A DNA stretch of 64,000 nucleotides from Iodidimonas muriae (lineage in GTDB: Bacteria > Pseudomonadota > Alphaproteobacteria > Sphingomonadales > Rhodothalassiaceae). The notes under the pieces were generated by a model that did not search any database, was not told where the DNA came from, and was given only the letters and a program-made list of their open reading frames with translations. The stretch's first letter is position 1, and the number at the start of each line of letters is the position of its first letter. Positions 18,385 through 27,285 of this stretch are shown here, one piece after another. The position numbers and the translations under genes were made by a program. The stretch covers positions 52,208 through 116,207 of the forward strand of contig NZ_BMOV01000001.1 in NCBI RefSeq assembly GCF_014647255.1, read 5' to 3'.

Positions 18385-19271
18385 TGCAGAAAGACGTAGG
18401 GATTAAGGTTTTCGCCCCGGCGAAGATCAATCTGTATTTGCACATTACGGGCCGTCGGGAAGACGGTTATCACTGTCTCGATAGTGTGTTCTTGTTCACA
18501 GGGCTTGCGGACGAGCTGGTGATGACGCCCGCTGACCAGATGCGTCTGGTGATTGATGGCCCCACATCTGGCGCTTTGGCCGGAGAGGCTGTGGACGATA
18601 ATCTGGTGTTGCGTGCTGTGCGCTTGATGGGCGAGGCCATGGGCGTGTCGCAAAAACTGGATATCCGCCTGACCAAAAATATTCCTGTGGCTGCAGGCGT
18701 TGGGGGCGGGTCGGCAGATGCTGCTGCGGCCATGCAGGGATGCGCTACCCTGTGGCAAAACAGGGAACAAGCCCATCGGTTGTCATCAAGCCGGATGATC
18801 GAACTGGCGGAGCATTTGGGCGCAGATGTGCCACCGTGCCTTGATGGCAAGCCGGTGCGTGTCGAAGGGATCGGGGAGCAGCTCAGCCCTGTTGGGACCG
18901 CGCCTGATTGGGGTATTCTCCTGGCCAATCCCAATGTGGCGATGCCAACGCCCGCTGTCTTCAAAGCCTATAAAAACAGCGGTCTGCCGTTTTCTGCCGC
19001 GCTTGAAGATGGTCCATTCTGGACGGATATGGATTGGCTGCAAACCGTGGCGCGCAATGATCTGGAAGCGACGGCTTTGGCGCTTCAGCCAGAGATCAAA
19101 ATGGTGATCGATGCATTGGCTGCGCTGCCCGGTGCCCGTTTGGCGCGGATGAGCGGCTCCGGAGCCACATGTTTTGCCCTTTTTGACAGTCCGGAAGAGG
19201 CTCTTGCCGCCCATGCGGATTTCGTGAAAAAACATCCCGGCTGGTGGAGTTGGGCTGGCGCGACGTTTTAA
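18381..19271 (+). CDS. ispE: 4-diphosphocytidyl-2-C-methyl-D-erythritol kinase
   Basis: IspE phosphorylates CDP-methylerythritol in the non-mevalonate isoprenoid pathway. 296 residues, a GHMP kinase. The N-terminal FAPAKINLYLHITGRREDGYH holds the substrate motif; the ATP-binding loop is PVAAGVGGGSADAAAAM; the C-terminal GHMP motif is ARMSGSGATCFALF. Starts ATG 18381 and 18384 are both possible; the first gives a 4-nt overlap with the TPR gene. Confidence 0.95.
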   Translation: MMQKDVGIKVFAPAKINLYLHITGRREDGYHCLDSVFLFTGLADELVMTPADQMRLVIDGPTSGALAGEAVDDNLVLRAVRLMGEAMGVSQKLDIRLTKNIPVAAGVGGGSADAAAAMQGCATLWQNREQAHRLSSSRMIELAEHLGADVPPCLDGKPVRVEGIGEQLSPVGTAPDWGILLANPNVAMPTPAVFKAYKNSGLPFSAALEDGPFWTDMDWLQTVARNDLEATALALQPEIKMVIDALAALPGARLARMSGSGATCFALFDSPEEALAAHADFVKKHPGWWSWAGATF

Positions 19272-19405
19272 TGAGACGCTTTCCACATGATAGTGGTTGT
19301 GGGAAGGTCTTGCTTTTCTGTATTGTGCACGACAATCGGTGATCGTCATGCTGGAAATCCGGCACCATGATCGCCCCAAAAGATATTCAGGGATTTGGGA
19401 ACTTG

Positions 19406-22285
19406 ATGACAAGCGGTTGGGCGAAAGCCTCTTTCTTCTCCATGCGCACTGTTTGGGCTGTTTTGGTTGTCGGGATCATGATGTTCGCATTTGGGTCCGC
19501 CAAGGCTCAGCTTCCCGATCCGGAGACTTTGGGCCGGTTGCTGGAACAGGGACAGGCTTTGCAAAGCAGTATCGGGCAAACGCAATCGCCGCTGGATCGA
19601 TCGCGCGATGGCCGTAGCAGCAGCAATCTTTTTGGCTTCCAAGACGAATTTGCAGAAGAAAAAGAAGTAGAACCTTTGTCTCCCATTGAGGCCGATTATA
19701 ACCGGCGTTTGGGGCGGGAATTGCCACCGGAGCCGGATGATAGTCTCTTGCCCTTTCTGGGTGACCCAACAGTAATAGGGGCGACAACGCCGTCAGCAAT
19801 GACACAGGCCACAAGATCGCCGACCGAAGAAGAAAAGAAAAGGCTGGATGAACAGCGCGAGGCGGAAAAGCTGGCCCTTGAAAAGCCCGTTTTGCGCCAA
19901 TTCGGCTATGATATTTTCCGTGAAAATATGGCGGCAGACGGCCCGGTCACCGGCCGTTTATCCGATAGCTATGTTCTTGGGGTGGGCGATGAAATCGTCG
20001 TTTCTTTGGCCGGACAGACCAAGAGCAGCATTATCACCAGTGTGGATCGGGAAGGTCGGGTGGTTATTCCTGATCTTGCGCCCATTCCTGCGGCGGGTCG
20101 GCAGTTCGGTGATTTCAGTGCAGACTTGCAACGGCGCGTTTCCGAGACTTTGCTCGGTACGGACGCTTATGTCTCCGTGGGGGCTTTGCGCCAGATCAGT
20201 GTAACTGTGGTGGGGGAAGTCACCTATCCCGGCGTGTATCAGGCCACCAGCCAGTCTGATGCCTTGCAGGTTTTGGCATTGGCCGGCGGCATCAAGAAAA
20301 CCGGGTCATTGCGCAAAATCGCCATTTTCCGTGATGGCAAACGGCGTAGCATTGATCTTTATGATGTGTTGTTCGGGTCGGCGGATGTGTCGCTTGATAT
20401 CCGTGACGGTGATCGGCTGTTTGTGCCTTTGGTGGGGGATACAATTGCCATTGCAAGTGATGTGGTGCGGCCCGCCATTTATGAGCTTCTTCCGGACATG
20501 CAATTGACATCGGCAGATGTTCTGGCGCTGGCTGGCGGATCTTTGCGGCCACGAGGCTATAGCATCGAACGCAACCGGATCGGGGCGAATGGGCAGCAAC
20601 ATATTGCCCCCTCTGCTCCCCAAGACCCGGTTTTGCCGGGCGATTTGCTTCAGGTTCTCCCCAAGCGCGAGGTGCAGATCGGACAGGTCCGATTGGATGG
20701 CCATGTGCGTCAGCCGGGTCTTAAGCCTTTGGCTTCTGTTCCGACCATTTCCGACCTTTTGATGGATGGGGATGCGCTTCAACCGGCTCCTTATTTGCTG
20801 TTTGCCATTTTGGAAACCACGGATGAGGTGTCGCGTCAGCGGATTTATCAGCCTGTCGATTTAGGGCCGATCCTGTCCGGTATTGAAGATATCGCCTTGA
20901 AAGAACAAGACGCACTTTTGGTGATGGGGCCGGAGGAAATGGCCTATCTTTCATCGGAAGCGGTTCGCAGTGCGATTTTGTCGCCAGAATCTGTCACATC
21001 CGATCAATGCAAGGCCATTACGTCCTTGGCGCGTCGGGCACGACAGGCAGATAGTGAGCGTCTGGCTGCGGCAGCCCGTTCGGTTTTTGTGGTGACAGGG
21101 GCTGAACAGGGGGGCAATGACAGTTCCGGCGGAACCAGCGAACAGCAAATGGTGGAAGAGGCGTCAAATTTTTCATCTGATGAAATCGTTTCTTCCGCGG
21201 AATTGGCGCGTTTGGCCTCGCAAGATGCGGATTGCAATGATTTCTTCGAGGAGAGCCCCGAAGTTTTGCCGTTGGCCATTGAATATTCCGTTGTCATGAT
21301 GGGGGCTGTGCGCCAGCCCGGGCTTTATCCCATTGCCAACACAGCCTCCTTGCGCGATCTGGTGGCCACAAGTGGTGGCATGAGCTTGTCTGTGGACCCT
21401 TCGCAAATTGAAATTTCCAGTTTCCGCGGTGGCGATCTGGCCGCTTTAGGGGCGGTGGAACGGCGCTATATCGACAGCCGCACCACAGCGCTGTCCGAAA
21501 TCCAAATTACACCGGGGAGTGCAATCCGCTTTGCCTCGCTTTCGGGGTCTTTGGAAGCGGGAACCGTGTTGTTGTCCGGTGAATTCCGCCGTCCCGGCGT
21601 GTATAGCATCAAACGCGGTGAAACCTTGATGGAGGTGATGGATCGCGCCGGAGGACTGACCGAGCAAGCCTATCCCTTCGGGGCCGTTTTTACACGTGTT
21701 CGCGTCAAACAGGAACAGCAGGAAAGTTTCCGCCGCACAGCCAGAGAACTGAACAATGCTTTGGCATTGGCGATGGTGCAGAACAATATTTCCGGCAACG
21801 CGCTTACCGCAGCCAGTGGTCTGGTGAATTCCTTTGCGATGGTGGAAGCGGCCGGACGTGTGGTGGTGGAAGCGGACCCCCGCATACTGCAACAGGAGCC
21901 GGATCGGGATCTGGTGCTGGAAGGTGGCGATTCCATCTTCATGCCCAAGCGCCCCAATTTTGTTTTAACGGCTGGCGATCTGCTTAATCCCGGAGCCTTG
22001 CAGTTCCGGCCCGGAAAAACGCTGGAAGATTATCTGGGCGAGGCGGGCGGCTTTCAGGAAACAGCCGATAAAGGCCGTGTCTTTATTGTGTTCCCCAATG
22101 GGGTGGCGCAGCCTGTCACCATGTCGCGTTGGTCGCGCAGTTCTGTGATGGTGCCGCCAGGCAGCACCATTGTGGTGCCGAAAGATGTCAATCCGTTGCA
22201 AACACTTAACATTGTGAGAGAAATCGCCGGCGTTCTGAGTAATTTGGCCGTGTCTGCTGCCTCTATCGCCGTTATTTCGCGCTAG
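19406..22285 (+). CDS. Polysaccharide export protein with multiple SLBB domains
   Basis: An outer-membrane-directed polysaccharide export protein of about 959 residues. A signal peptide is near 12-35 (VWAVLVVGIMMFAFGSAKA). The Poly_export domain begins around LSDSYVLGVGDEIVVSLAGQTKS with VDREGRVVIPDLAPIPAAG. Several SLBB modules follow, each with G.V..PG.Y or G..RRPGVYSI patterns (GEVTYPGVYQA, GAVRQPGLYPI, GEFRRPGVYSI). It is much longer than E. coli Wza, so it likely spans much of the periplasm. Start is uncertain: 19367 is an upstream alternative, and ATG 19442 would begin nearer the signal sequence. YjbH follows after eight bases. Confidence 0.85.
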   Translation: MTSGWAKASFFSMRTVWAVLVVGIMMFAFGSAKAQLPDPETLGRLLEQGQALQSSIGQTQSPLDRSRDGRSSSNLFGFQDEFAEEKEVEPLSPIEADYNRRLGRELPPEPDDSLLPFLGDPTVIGATTPSAMTQATRSPTEEEKKRLDEQREAEKLALEKPVLRQFGYDIFRENMAADGPVTGRLSDSYVLGVGDEIVVSLAGQTKSSIITSVDREGRVVIPDLAPIPAAGRQFGDFSADLQRRVSETLLGTDAYVSVGALRQISVTVVGEVTYPGVYQATSQSDALQVLALAGGIKKTGSLRKIAIFRDGKRRSIDLYDVLFGSADVSLDIRDGDRLFVPLVGDTIAIASDVVRPAIYELLPDMQLTSADVLALAGGSLRPRGYSIERNRIGANGQQHIAPSAPQDPVLPGDLLQVLPKREVQIGQVRLDGHVRQPGLKPLASVPTISDLLMDGDALQPAPYLLFAILETTDEVSRQRIYQPVDLGPILSGIEDIALKEQDALLVMGPEEMAYLSSEAVRSAILSPESVTSDQCKAITSLARRARQADSERLAAAARSVFVVTGAEQGGNDSSGGTSEQQMVEEASNFSSDEIVSSAELARLASQDADCNDFFEESPEVLPLAIEYSVVMMGAVRQPGLYPIANTASLRDLVATSGGMSLSVDPSQIEISSFRGGDLAALGAVERRYIDSRTTALSEIQITPGSAIRFASLSGSLEAGTVLLSGEFRRPGVYSIKRGETLMEVMDRAGGLTEQAYPFGAVFTRVRVKQEQQESFRRTARELNNALALAMVQNNISGNALTAASGLVNSFAMVEAAGRVVVEADPRILQQEPDRDLVLEGGDSIFMPKRPNFVLTAGDLLNPGALQFRPGKTLEDYLGEAGGFQETADKGRVFIVFPNGVAQPVTMSRWSRSSVMVPPGSTIVVPKDVNPLQTLNIVREIAGVLSNLAVSAASIAVISR

Positions 22286-22293
22286 GGGGCGAT

Positions 22294-25206
22294 ATGCGCC
22301 TCATTTTTGCGGCGTCAGCTATTCTGATTGTCGCCACCGCCATGGGGGTGGGGGCGCAGACAGAGGCTTTAGGACGGTCTGATGAGGCCGGGGCCGGAGA
22401 TTTTGGCACCATCGGTTTGTTGCGCACACCAACGGCGCGTACGATGGATGCGGGGACGATCGAGCTTGGCGGTTTTGCGCAAGAGCCTTATCGCGGCTTT
22501 TATTTGCGGGCCCATCCATTCCAGTGGCTGGAGGCAAATTTTCGCTTCACCGATATCACCAATGTACAAGAAGATGGTACGGTCTTGCCGCTTGGGCAGG
22601 TGGATTTTCTCGAAGATCTGTTCGGCTTTAAAGGTGGTGGAACAATCACGGATCGCGCCTTTGACCTGAAAATCCGGCTGTTGCAGGAAGGGGGCCTTTT
22701 CCCTGCCATTGCTGTGGGCTTTTCAGATATGTTCGGCGATGCCCGCTTTGGCGGCGAATATATTGTTGCCAATAAGCGCTTTGGGGCATTTGATTTCAGT
22801 TTTGGCCTTGGATGGGGCTATTTGGGAAGCCGCAATCATGTGGGCAATCCCTTTGGTCTGATCAGCAACAGCTTTGATCGGCGTGGATCGGCCAATAGCC
22901 GCGGATCGTTTAATATAGGGAATTACTTTTCGGGCGACGATATTGCTTTTTTTGGCGGCGTTTCGTGGCAAACACCCATTCATGGCTTGTCCATGCTGGT
23001 GGAATATAGCGGCTCCGATCCTGAATTCGAACCATTGGGTAACCGTTTGGATGAAGATTTTCCTGTAAATTTCGGGATGCGTTACCGGCCTTTCCCATGG
23101 CTGGATATGGGGCTGGGTTTTGAACGCGGGAATACGGTTTCAGCGCGCACAGCAATCCGCTTTGATCTGTTTGATCTTCCGGGGGGTTTTGATCGGCCAA
23201 AAAGCCGAAAGCCACATCCTCCGGTGACCGCTCAGCAGTCCGAAGATGCCGGGGAGAACCCTCAAACCGTTAGCCAAGGCGGCCCTAACCCAGAGATTGT
23301 CATTGGGCAAATATTGGCGGGTCTGGGCTTTGACGGGGCTTTGGTGCGGGGAGACGCGCAAGCGGTTTATGTGGACTTGCCGCTCAACACAAAGGGTGCG
23401 GAGAAGGGGCTTCCCGAGGCCGGGATAGCCGCACAAATTCTGGCATATCTACCTGACACAGTGAACCGTTTGTGGCTGGTTTGGCGCGGCGAGAGGCTGA
23501 GTGAGGCGCGGCTCTACACCTCCAATGATGCGTCCGCTTTGCAAGCCCGCGCTGTGATGGCCTTGGCGGATAGGGGGCCTGTTTCTGAAATCACGCTCAA
23601 AGATGGCGAAGCGGTTTTTCATCCTTCAGGCGGAGAGGGGGGCGCGTTATTGGACCCTGCAGCCCTTGATAATGCGCTGTTGGTTGCCTTGCCTTCGGAT
23701 ATAGGGGCTGTGCGCCTTGCCAAGCCGGCGCACCATGGCGAGGCCGCGCAATCCGGTGAAACCGTGCTGGATCTTCATGCTGTGCGGGCGCTGGCACAAG
23801 CTTCCCATCTGCTGGAGGCGGCCGGGGACAGCCTTGTCACCGGCCTTTCCATCAAGGGGCAGCACGCTGCGCATTTGCAGGTGGATCAAGCGGATACAAC
23901 AGGCATTGATGGCGCGGAACTGGCCGAAAGGGCCAATGTGGCGCAAGCCGTTGTTTCAGCGGCGGGCTATGATAATCGGGATGTTTTGGAGCGCAAAGCC
24001 GGGCTTTTATTTGAAAAGCTGGAAGCCAATGGACACCGTCCCAGAGCTTTGGCTTGGCATAATGGCCGCATGACCCTGTGGCTGGATGATGCGCCCACGG
24101 ATAGAGAAATGCAGTTGGTTGGGCAGGTGGCCCGACAGGTATCGGGTTTTGCCGGGGCGCAGGTGGAGGCCATTGCGGTCCGGCGCAGTCTTGGCAGCCA
24201 TGATATTTTGGAAACGCGGATTTTGCGCCGTGATCTGGTGAATGCGTTGGAAGGGCGGGGCAGCCCGGAGGAATTGTGGATCACGGCGAAGGTAAAGATG
24301 GAGCCAGACTCCGTGGCAGCGGACGGGACCTTCATTGCCAATGACAATGCTTATCCCGCATTTCAGTGGGGCGTGGCTCCGGTTGTGATCCAGCAGGTGG
24401 GCGATTCAAAAAGCGGTGCCTGGCTTGCAGATCTGAATGTGGACCTTTTGGCCAGCCTTGATCTGATGCCTGGTTTGCAGCTTTCCGGTGCGGTGCGGCG
24501 CTTTATTGGTGGCAATCTGGATCAGATCGGCAAAGCGTCCGAGGCAAGCGACTTGCCGGTGGTGCGCAGCGATATCCGGGACTTTATCAAGGAAGGGCGG
24601 ACTGCGATTCCATATCTGCAAGCGGATTGGCGCGGTGGATTGGGTGAAAATCTTTATGGGCGCTTGTCGGCAGGTATTTTTGAGCAAATGTTTGGCGGCT
24701 TGTCTTTGGAAATGCTCTACCGCACCCCCGATACGGGCTGGTCTTTGGGCGGCGAATTGAACTGGGTGCAACGCCGTGATGCCGATCAGCTTTTCGGATT
24801 TGAAGGGCGTGATACCCTGACAGGGGATGTCAGCCTGTACCGGGAATGGGGCGGCGGCCTTTTATCGACCGTGCGGGTCGGGCGATTCCTTGCCGGGGAT
24901 TGGGGCGCAACGGTGGATATGTCCAAGCGCTTCGACAATGGGGTGCGCCTTGGTGGGTATGTCACGCTGAGCGATGGCTCGGACCGGGAATTCGGTGGCT
25001 CTGCCCCGGATAAAGGTTTGTATCTAACCGTTCCCTTGAGCAAATTTTGGCCCTTTGGCGGCCCGCGTAAATCTGTTTCCACGCGCTTTAGCGATTTGAC
25101 GCGGGATAGCGGCCAGCGCTTACGCTTGAATGGGCGGCTTTATGAGTATGTGAGCGGGCTTAATCGCCAACGGCTTGAGCGGGATTGGACGGAAATCCTA
25201 GACTAG
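22294..25206 (+). CDS. YjbH-like outer membrane exopolysaccharide protein
   Basis: A 970-residue protein of the YjbH/GfcD family, thought to form an outer-membrane beta-barrel for exopolysaccharide. A signal peptide lies at 1-22 (LIFAASAILIVATAMGVGA). The family N-terminal stretch is GDFGTIGLLRTPTARTMDAG and FRFTDITN. The C-terminal half has alternating aromatic/polar strands and ends in a region with LYREWGGGLLSTVRVGRF and TLSDGSDREFGG. It directly follows the SLBB exporter, as in yjb/gfc loci. No lipobox is seen. The product is probably exported to the cell surface with the polysaccharide. Confidence 0.82.
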   Translation: MRLIFAASAILIVATAMGVGAQTEALGRSDEAGAGDFGTIGLLRTPTARTMDAGTIELGGFAQEPYRGFYLRAHPFQWLEANFRFTDITNVQEDGTVLPLGQVDFLEDLFGFKGGGTITDRAFDLKIRLLQEGGLFPAIAVGFSDMFGDARFGGEYIVANKRFGAFDFSFGLGWGYLGSRNHVGNPFGLISNSFDRRGSANSRGSFNIGNYFSGDDIAFFGGVSWQTPIHGLSMLVEYSGSDPEFEPLGNRLDEDFPVNFGMRYRPFPWLDMGLGFERGNTVSARTAIRFDLFDLPGGFDRPKSRKPHPPVTAQQSEDAGENPQTVSQGGPNPEIVIGQILAGLGFDGALVRGDAQAVYVDLPLNTKGAEKGLPEAGIAAQILAYLPDTVNRLWLVWRGERLSEARLYTSNDASALQARAVMALADRGPVSEITLKDGEAVFHPSGGEGGALLDPAALDNALLVALPSDIGAVRLAKPAHHGEAAQSGETVLDLHAVRALAQASHLLEAAGDSLVTGLSIKGQHAAHLQVDQADTTGIDGAELAERANVAQAVVSAAGYDNRDVLERKAGLLFEKLEANGHRPRALAWHNGRMTLWLDDAPTDREMQLVGQVARQVSGFAGAQVEAIAVRRSLGSHDILETRILRRDLVNALEGRGSPEELWITAKVKMEPDSVAADGTFIANDNAYPAFQWGVAPVVIQQVGDSKSGAWLADLNVDLLASLDLMPGLQLSGAVRRFIGGNLDQIGKASEASDLPVVRSDIRDFIKEGRTAIPYLQADWRGGLGENLYGRLSAGIFEQMFGGLSLEMLYRTPDTGWSLGGELNWVQRRDADQLFGFEGRDTLTGDVSLYREWGGGLLSTVRVGRFLAGDWGATVDMSKRFDNGVRLGGYVTLSDGSDREFGGSAPDKGLYLTVPLSKFWPFGGPRKSVSTRFSDLTRDSGQRLRLNGRLYEYVSGLNRQRLERDWTEILD

Positions 25207-25414
25207 GTCATTGATAATTGGTTAACATCTTTGGGCTAGAGGATCAGTCTATGGGTCGATTGGTCGGGCAGGTTGCCTCAAATTCCTGATATCTGTGTCA
25301 TTTTTTGTGGGTGCCGCTTTAAATGCGCCAGTTGTGCCGCGAAAAATACACAATTACGCCATATGCCCATGATGCTATTTGATATCAGTGCGCGAATAAG
25401 ACGTAAAAATGGTT

Positions 25415-25419
25415 GGAGG
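25415..25419 (+). promoter_or_regulatory. Ribosome binding site deciding the start of the WecA-type gene
   Basis: GGAGG lies six bases before GTG 25426. The frame upstream to 25273 has no such site and encodes a Cys-rich non-membrane segment. The GTG places a membrane helix (LLFGIGVLALIMALTVCLLA) directly at the N-terminus, as in the family. Confidence 0.7.
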
Positions 25420-25425
25420 CTAAGC

Positions 25426-26451
25426 GTGGGTGGGGAACTGTTGTTTGGTATAGGGGTTCTGGCGCTGATCATGGCATTGACCGTGTGTTTGCTGGCCAAC
25501 CCGATTGCCAAAGCCCTAGGCGTGATGGATTTGCCTGATGGTGAAAATGGCCGCAAACGCCATGCACGCCCAACGCCTCTGGTCGGAGGGGCTGCCATTG
25601 TCTTGCCGGTATTGGTCAGCACATTTTTGTTTCAGCCGGGCTTTAACGGATTTCCGTGGATTGTCGGGCTTTCGATTTTTTTCATTTTTTTGATCGGTTT
25701 TTTCGACGATCGCAATCATGTGCAGCCGATCTGGCGCCTTGTTCTTTCCACCTTTATCCTGTCGGGGGCTTTGTTTCAGGTTCCGGATTTGCGGCTTGAG
25801 ATTCTCTATTTCTCCTTTATCGAATCGCCTTTTATCCTGTCGCCGCTTGTGGCGGGCGGCTTTACCCTTGTGTGCCTTTTGGGCCTGCAAAATGCGGTGA
25901 ATATGGCCGATGGCAATAACGGGCTGGTGATTGGCCTGTCCAGTTTATGGACGGCATTTTTGTTGTTTGCTGCTCCTGTTGAATTGCGCCCGATTTTGGT
26001 GACTCTGCTTGTGTCGCTTCTGGTGACACTTCACTTTAATGTGCGCGGGAAATTGTTTCTGGGGGATGCGGGAAGTTACTCTCTGGCCGTTCTGATTGGC
26101 ATGCTGTCCATTTATGTGTTCAACCATAGCCGTATGGAACTGTCGGCGGATTTGGTCGTGCTGTGGTTTTTGATCCCGGTCCTTGATTGCATGCGGTTGA
26201 TCGTCAGCCGTGTTAGCCGGGGCCGTGCACCCTTTGCTCCGGACCGGAATCACTTTCATCATGTGCTCTATGACAGCATGGCCTGGCGCTATGGATTGCC
26301 ATGTTATCTGGCGCTTGTGGCCCTGCCGGGCGTAGCGGCCTTGATCTGGCCGGAATGGACGCTGGCCTTGATCGTTCTCACCTGCTTTTCCTATGGCCTG
26401 ATCTATGTCTCGCTGACCCGTCGTCAAAGCTTATTGGGTCAACCACGATAA
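25426..26451 (+). CDS. Undecaprenyl-phosphate sugar-1-phosphate transferase (WecA/MraY family)
   Basis: An integral membrane enzyme that loads a sugar-1-phosphate from a UDP-sugar onto undecaprenyl phosphate, the first step of O-antigen-like or exopolysaccharide assembly. With GTG 25426 it has 341 residues and about ten helices. Family motifs are KRHARPTPLVGG, the Asp pair GFFDDRNH, NAVNMADGNNGLVIG, LHFNVRGKLFLGDAGSYSLA and PFAPDRNHFHHVL (His motif). These fit WecA (GlcNAc-1-P) rather than MraY. It follows the SLBB and YjbH genes and probably supplies the lipid-linked precursor for their product. Exact sugar unknown. Confidence 0.88.
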   Translation: MGGELLFGIGVLALIMALTVCLLANPIAKALGVMDLPDGENGRKRHARPTPLVGGAAIVLPVLVSTFLFQPGFNGFPWIVGLSIFFIFLIGFFDDRNHVQPIWRLVLSTFILSGALFQVPDLRLEILYFSFIESPFILSPLVAGGFTLVCLLGLQNAVNMADGNNGLVIGLSSLWTAFLLFAAPVELRPILVTLLVSLLVTLHFNVRGKLFLGDAGSYSLAVLIGMLSIYVFNHSRMELSADLVVLWFLIPVLDCMRLIVSRVSRGRAPFAPDRNHFHHVLYDSMAWRYGLPCYLALVALPGVAALIWPEWTLALIVLTCFSYGLIYVSLTRRQSLLGQPR

Positions 26452-26515
26452 AGCTTGTTCTTGATACTTTACAGGCGCGTTCGGCTATGCTTTAAGAGCC
26501 TCGCTGACGCGCTAA

Positions 26516-26590
26516 TGGGGCGTAGCCAAGTGGTAAGGCAACGGGTTTTGATCCCGTCATGCGCAGGTTCGAATCCTGCCGCCCCAGCCA
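26516..26590 (+). tRNA. tRNA-Gln (anticodon TTG)
   Basis: A complete 75-base cloverleaf with encoded CCA. The acceptor stem is TGGGGCG with CGCCCCA, then discriminator G and CCA at 26588-26590. The anticodon stem ACGGG/CCCGT carries TTG at 26548-26550. The T arm GGTTCGAATCC is normal. Confidence 0.97.
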
Positions 26591-26658
26591 GTCACCGACT
26601 GTGTAAATCAAAAACACAGCCGTCAGCTTTCAATCTTATTTTGGGTTTGATGCCCCAT

Positions 26659-26688
26659 AAAAAGCCCCGCGCGAAGCAGGGCATTTTT
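26659..26688. terminator. Bidirectional terminator between tRNA-Gln and ilvN
   Basis: GCCCCGC at 26664 pairs with GCAGGGC ending at 26682, with one C/A mismatch and a 5-base loop. It is flanked by A-runs on the left and T-runs on the right. It lies between two convergent genes and could serve both. Confidence 0.7.
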
Positions 26689-26724
26689 CTTATATGTGTC
26701 TTTTCTTAAAGCCGAGGGGGGAAG

Positions 26725-27240
26725 CTAAAGCCCTTCCGCCCCACGGATAATGGCCGCAACGCCTGTGCGGGCCACTTCAACCAATCCCAATTCACGCATC
26801 AAGTCCACAAAGGCGTCGATTTTCTCTGGCGTTCCTGTCAGTTCGAAAATGAAGGATTTCGTGGTGGTGTCGATCACCCGGGCGCGAAATGCATCGGCAA
26901 GGCGCAGGGCTTCTACACGCTTTTCCCCGGAGCCAGCCACTTTCACCAATGCCAGTTCGCGTTCCAGATGTGGGCCATGGACGCTAAGATCCGTGACCTT
27001 TTGCACAGGCACCAGCCGTTCAAGCTGTGCTTTGATTTGTTCGACCACCATGGGGGTGCCTGTGGTGACGATGGTAATGCGCGACACATCATGGTCTGGT
27101 GAAACCTCGGCCACGGTCAGGCTTTCAATATTGTAGCCCCGGCCGGAGAACAGCCCTGCAACGCGGGCCAGAACCCCGGCTTCATTATCCACCACAAGGG
27201 CGATGGCGTGCCGGCCTATGCTTTGGTCGGATGATGGCAT
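26725..27240 (-). CDS. ilvN: Acetolactate synthase small (regulatory) subunit
   Basis: The regulatory subunit that activates acetohydroxyacid synthase and gives valine feedback control. 171 residues. The N-terminal ACT domain is HAIALVVDNEAGVLARVAGL with FSGRGYNIESLTVAE; the C-terminal ALS_ss domain includes TKSFIFELTGTPEKIDAFV. It lies 45 bases downstream of ilvB on the same strand and probably forms one operon with it, ended by the hairpin near 26670. Confidence 0.96.
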   Translation of the reverse strand: MPSSDQSIGRHAIALVVDNEAGVLARVAGLFSGRGYNIESLTVAEVSPDHDVSRITIVTTGTPMVVEQIKAQLERLVPVQKVTDLSVHGPHLERELALVKVAGSGEKRVEALRLADAFRARVIDTTTKSFIFELTGTPEKIDAFVDLMRELGLVEVARTGVAAIIRGAEGL

Positions 27241-27285
27241 GATCGTAAGTCCTTTGGTCTTTATGGTGCGTTCGTGGCCGCCTGT

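Noticed and set aside
26455..26709. An 84-residue frame over tRNA-Gln
   Set aside because: The tRNA cloverleaf is complete; the frame is incidental.
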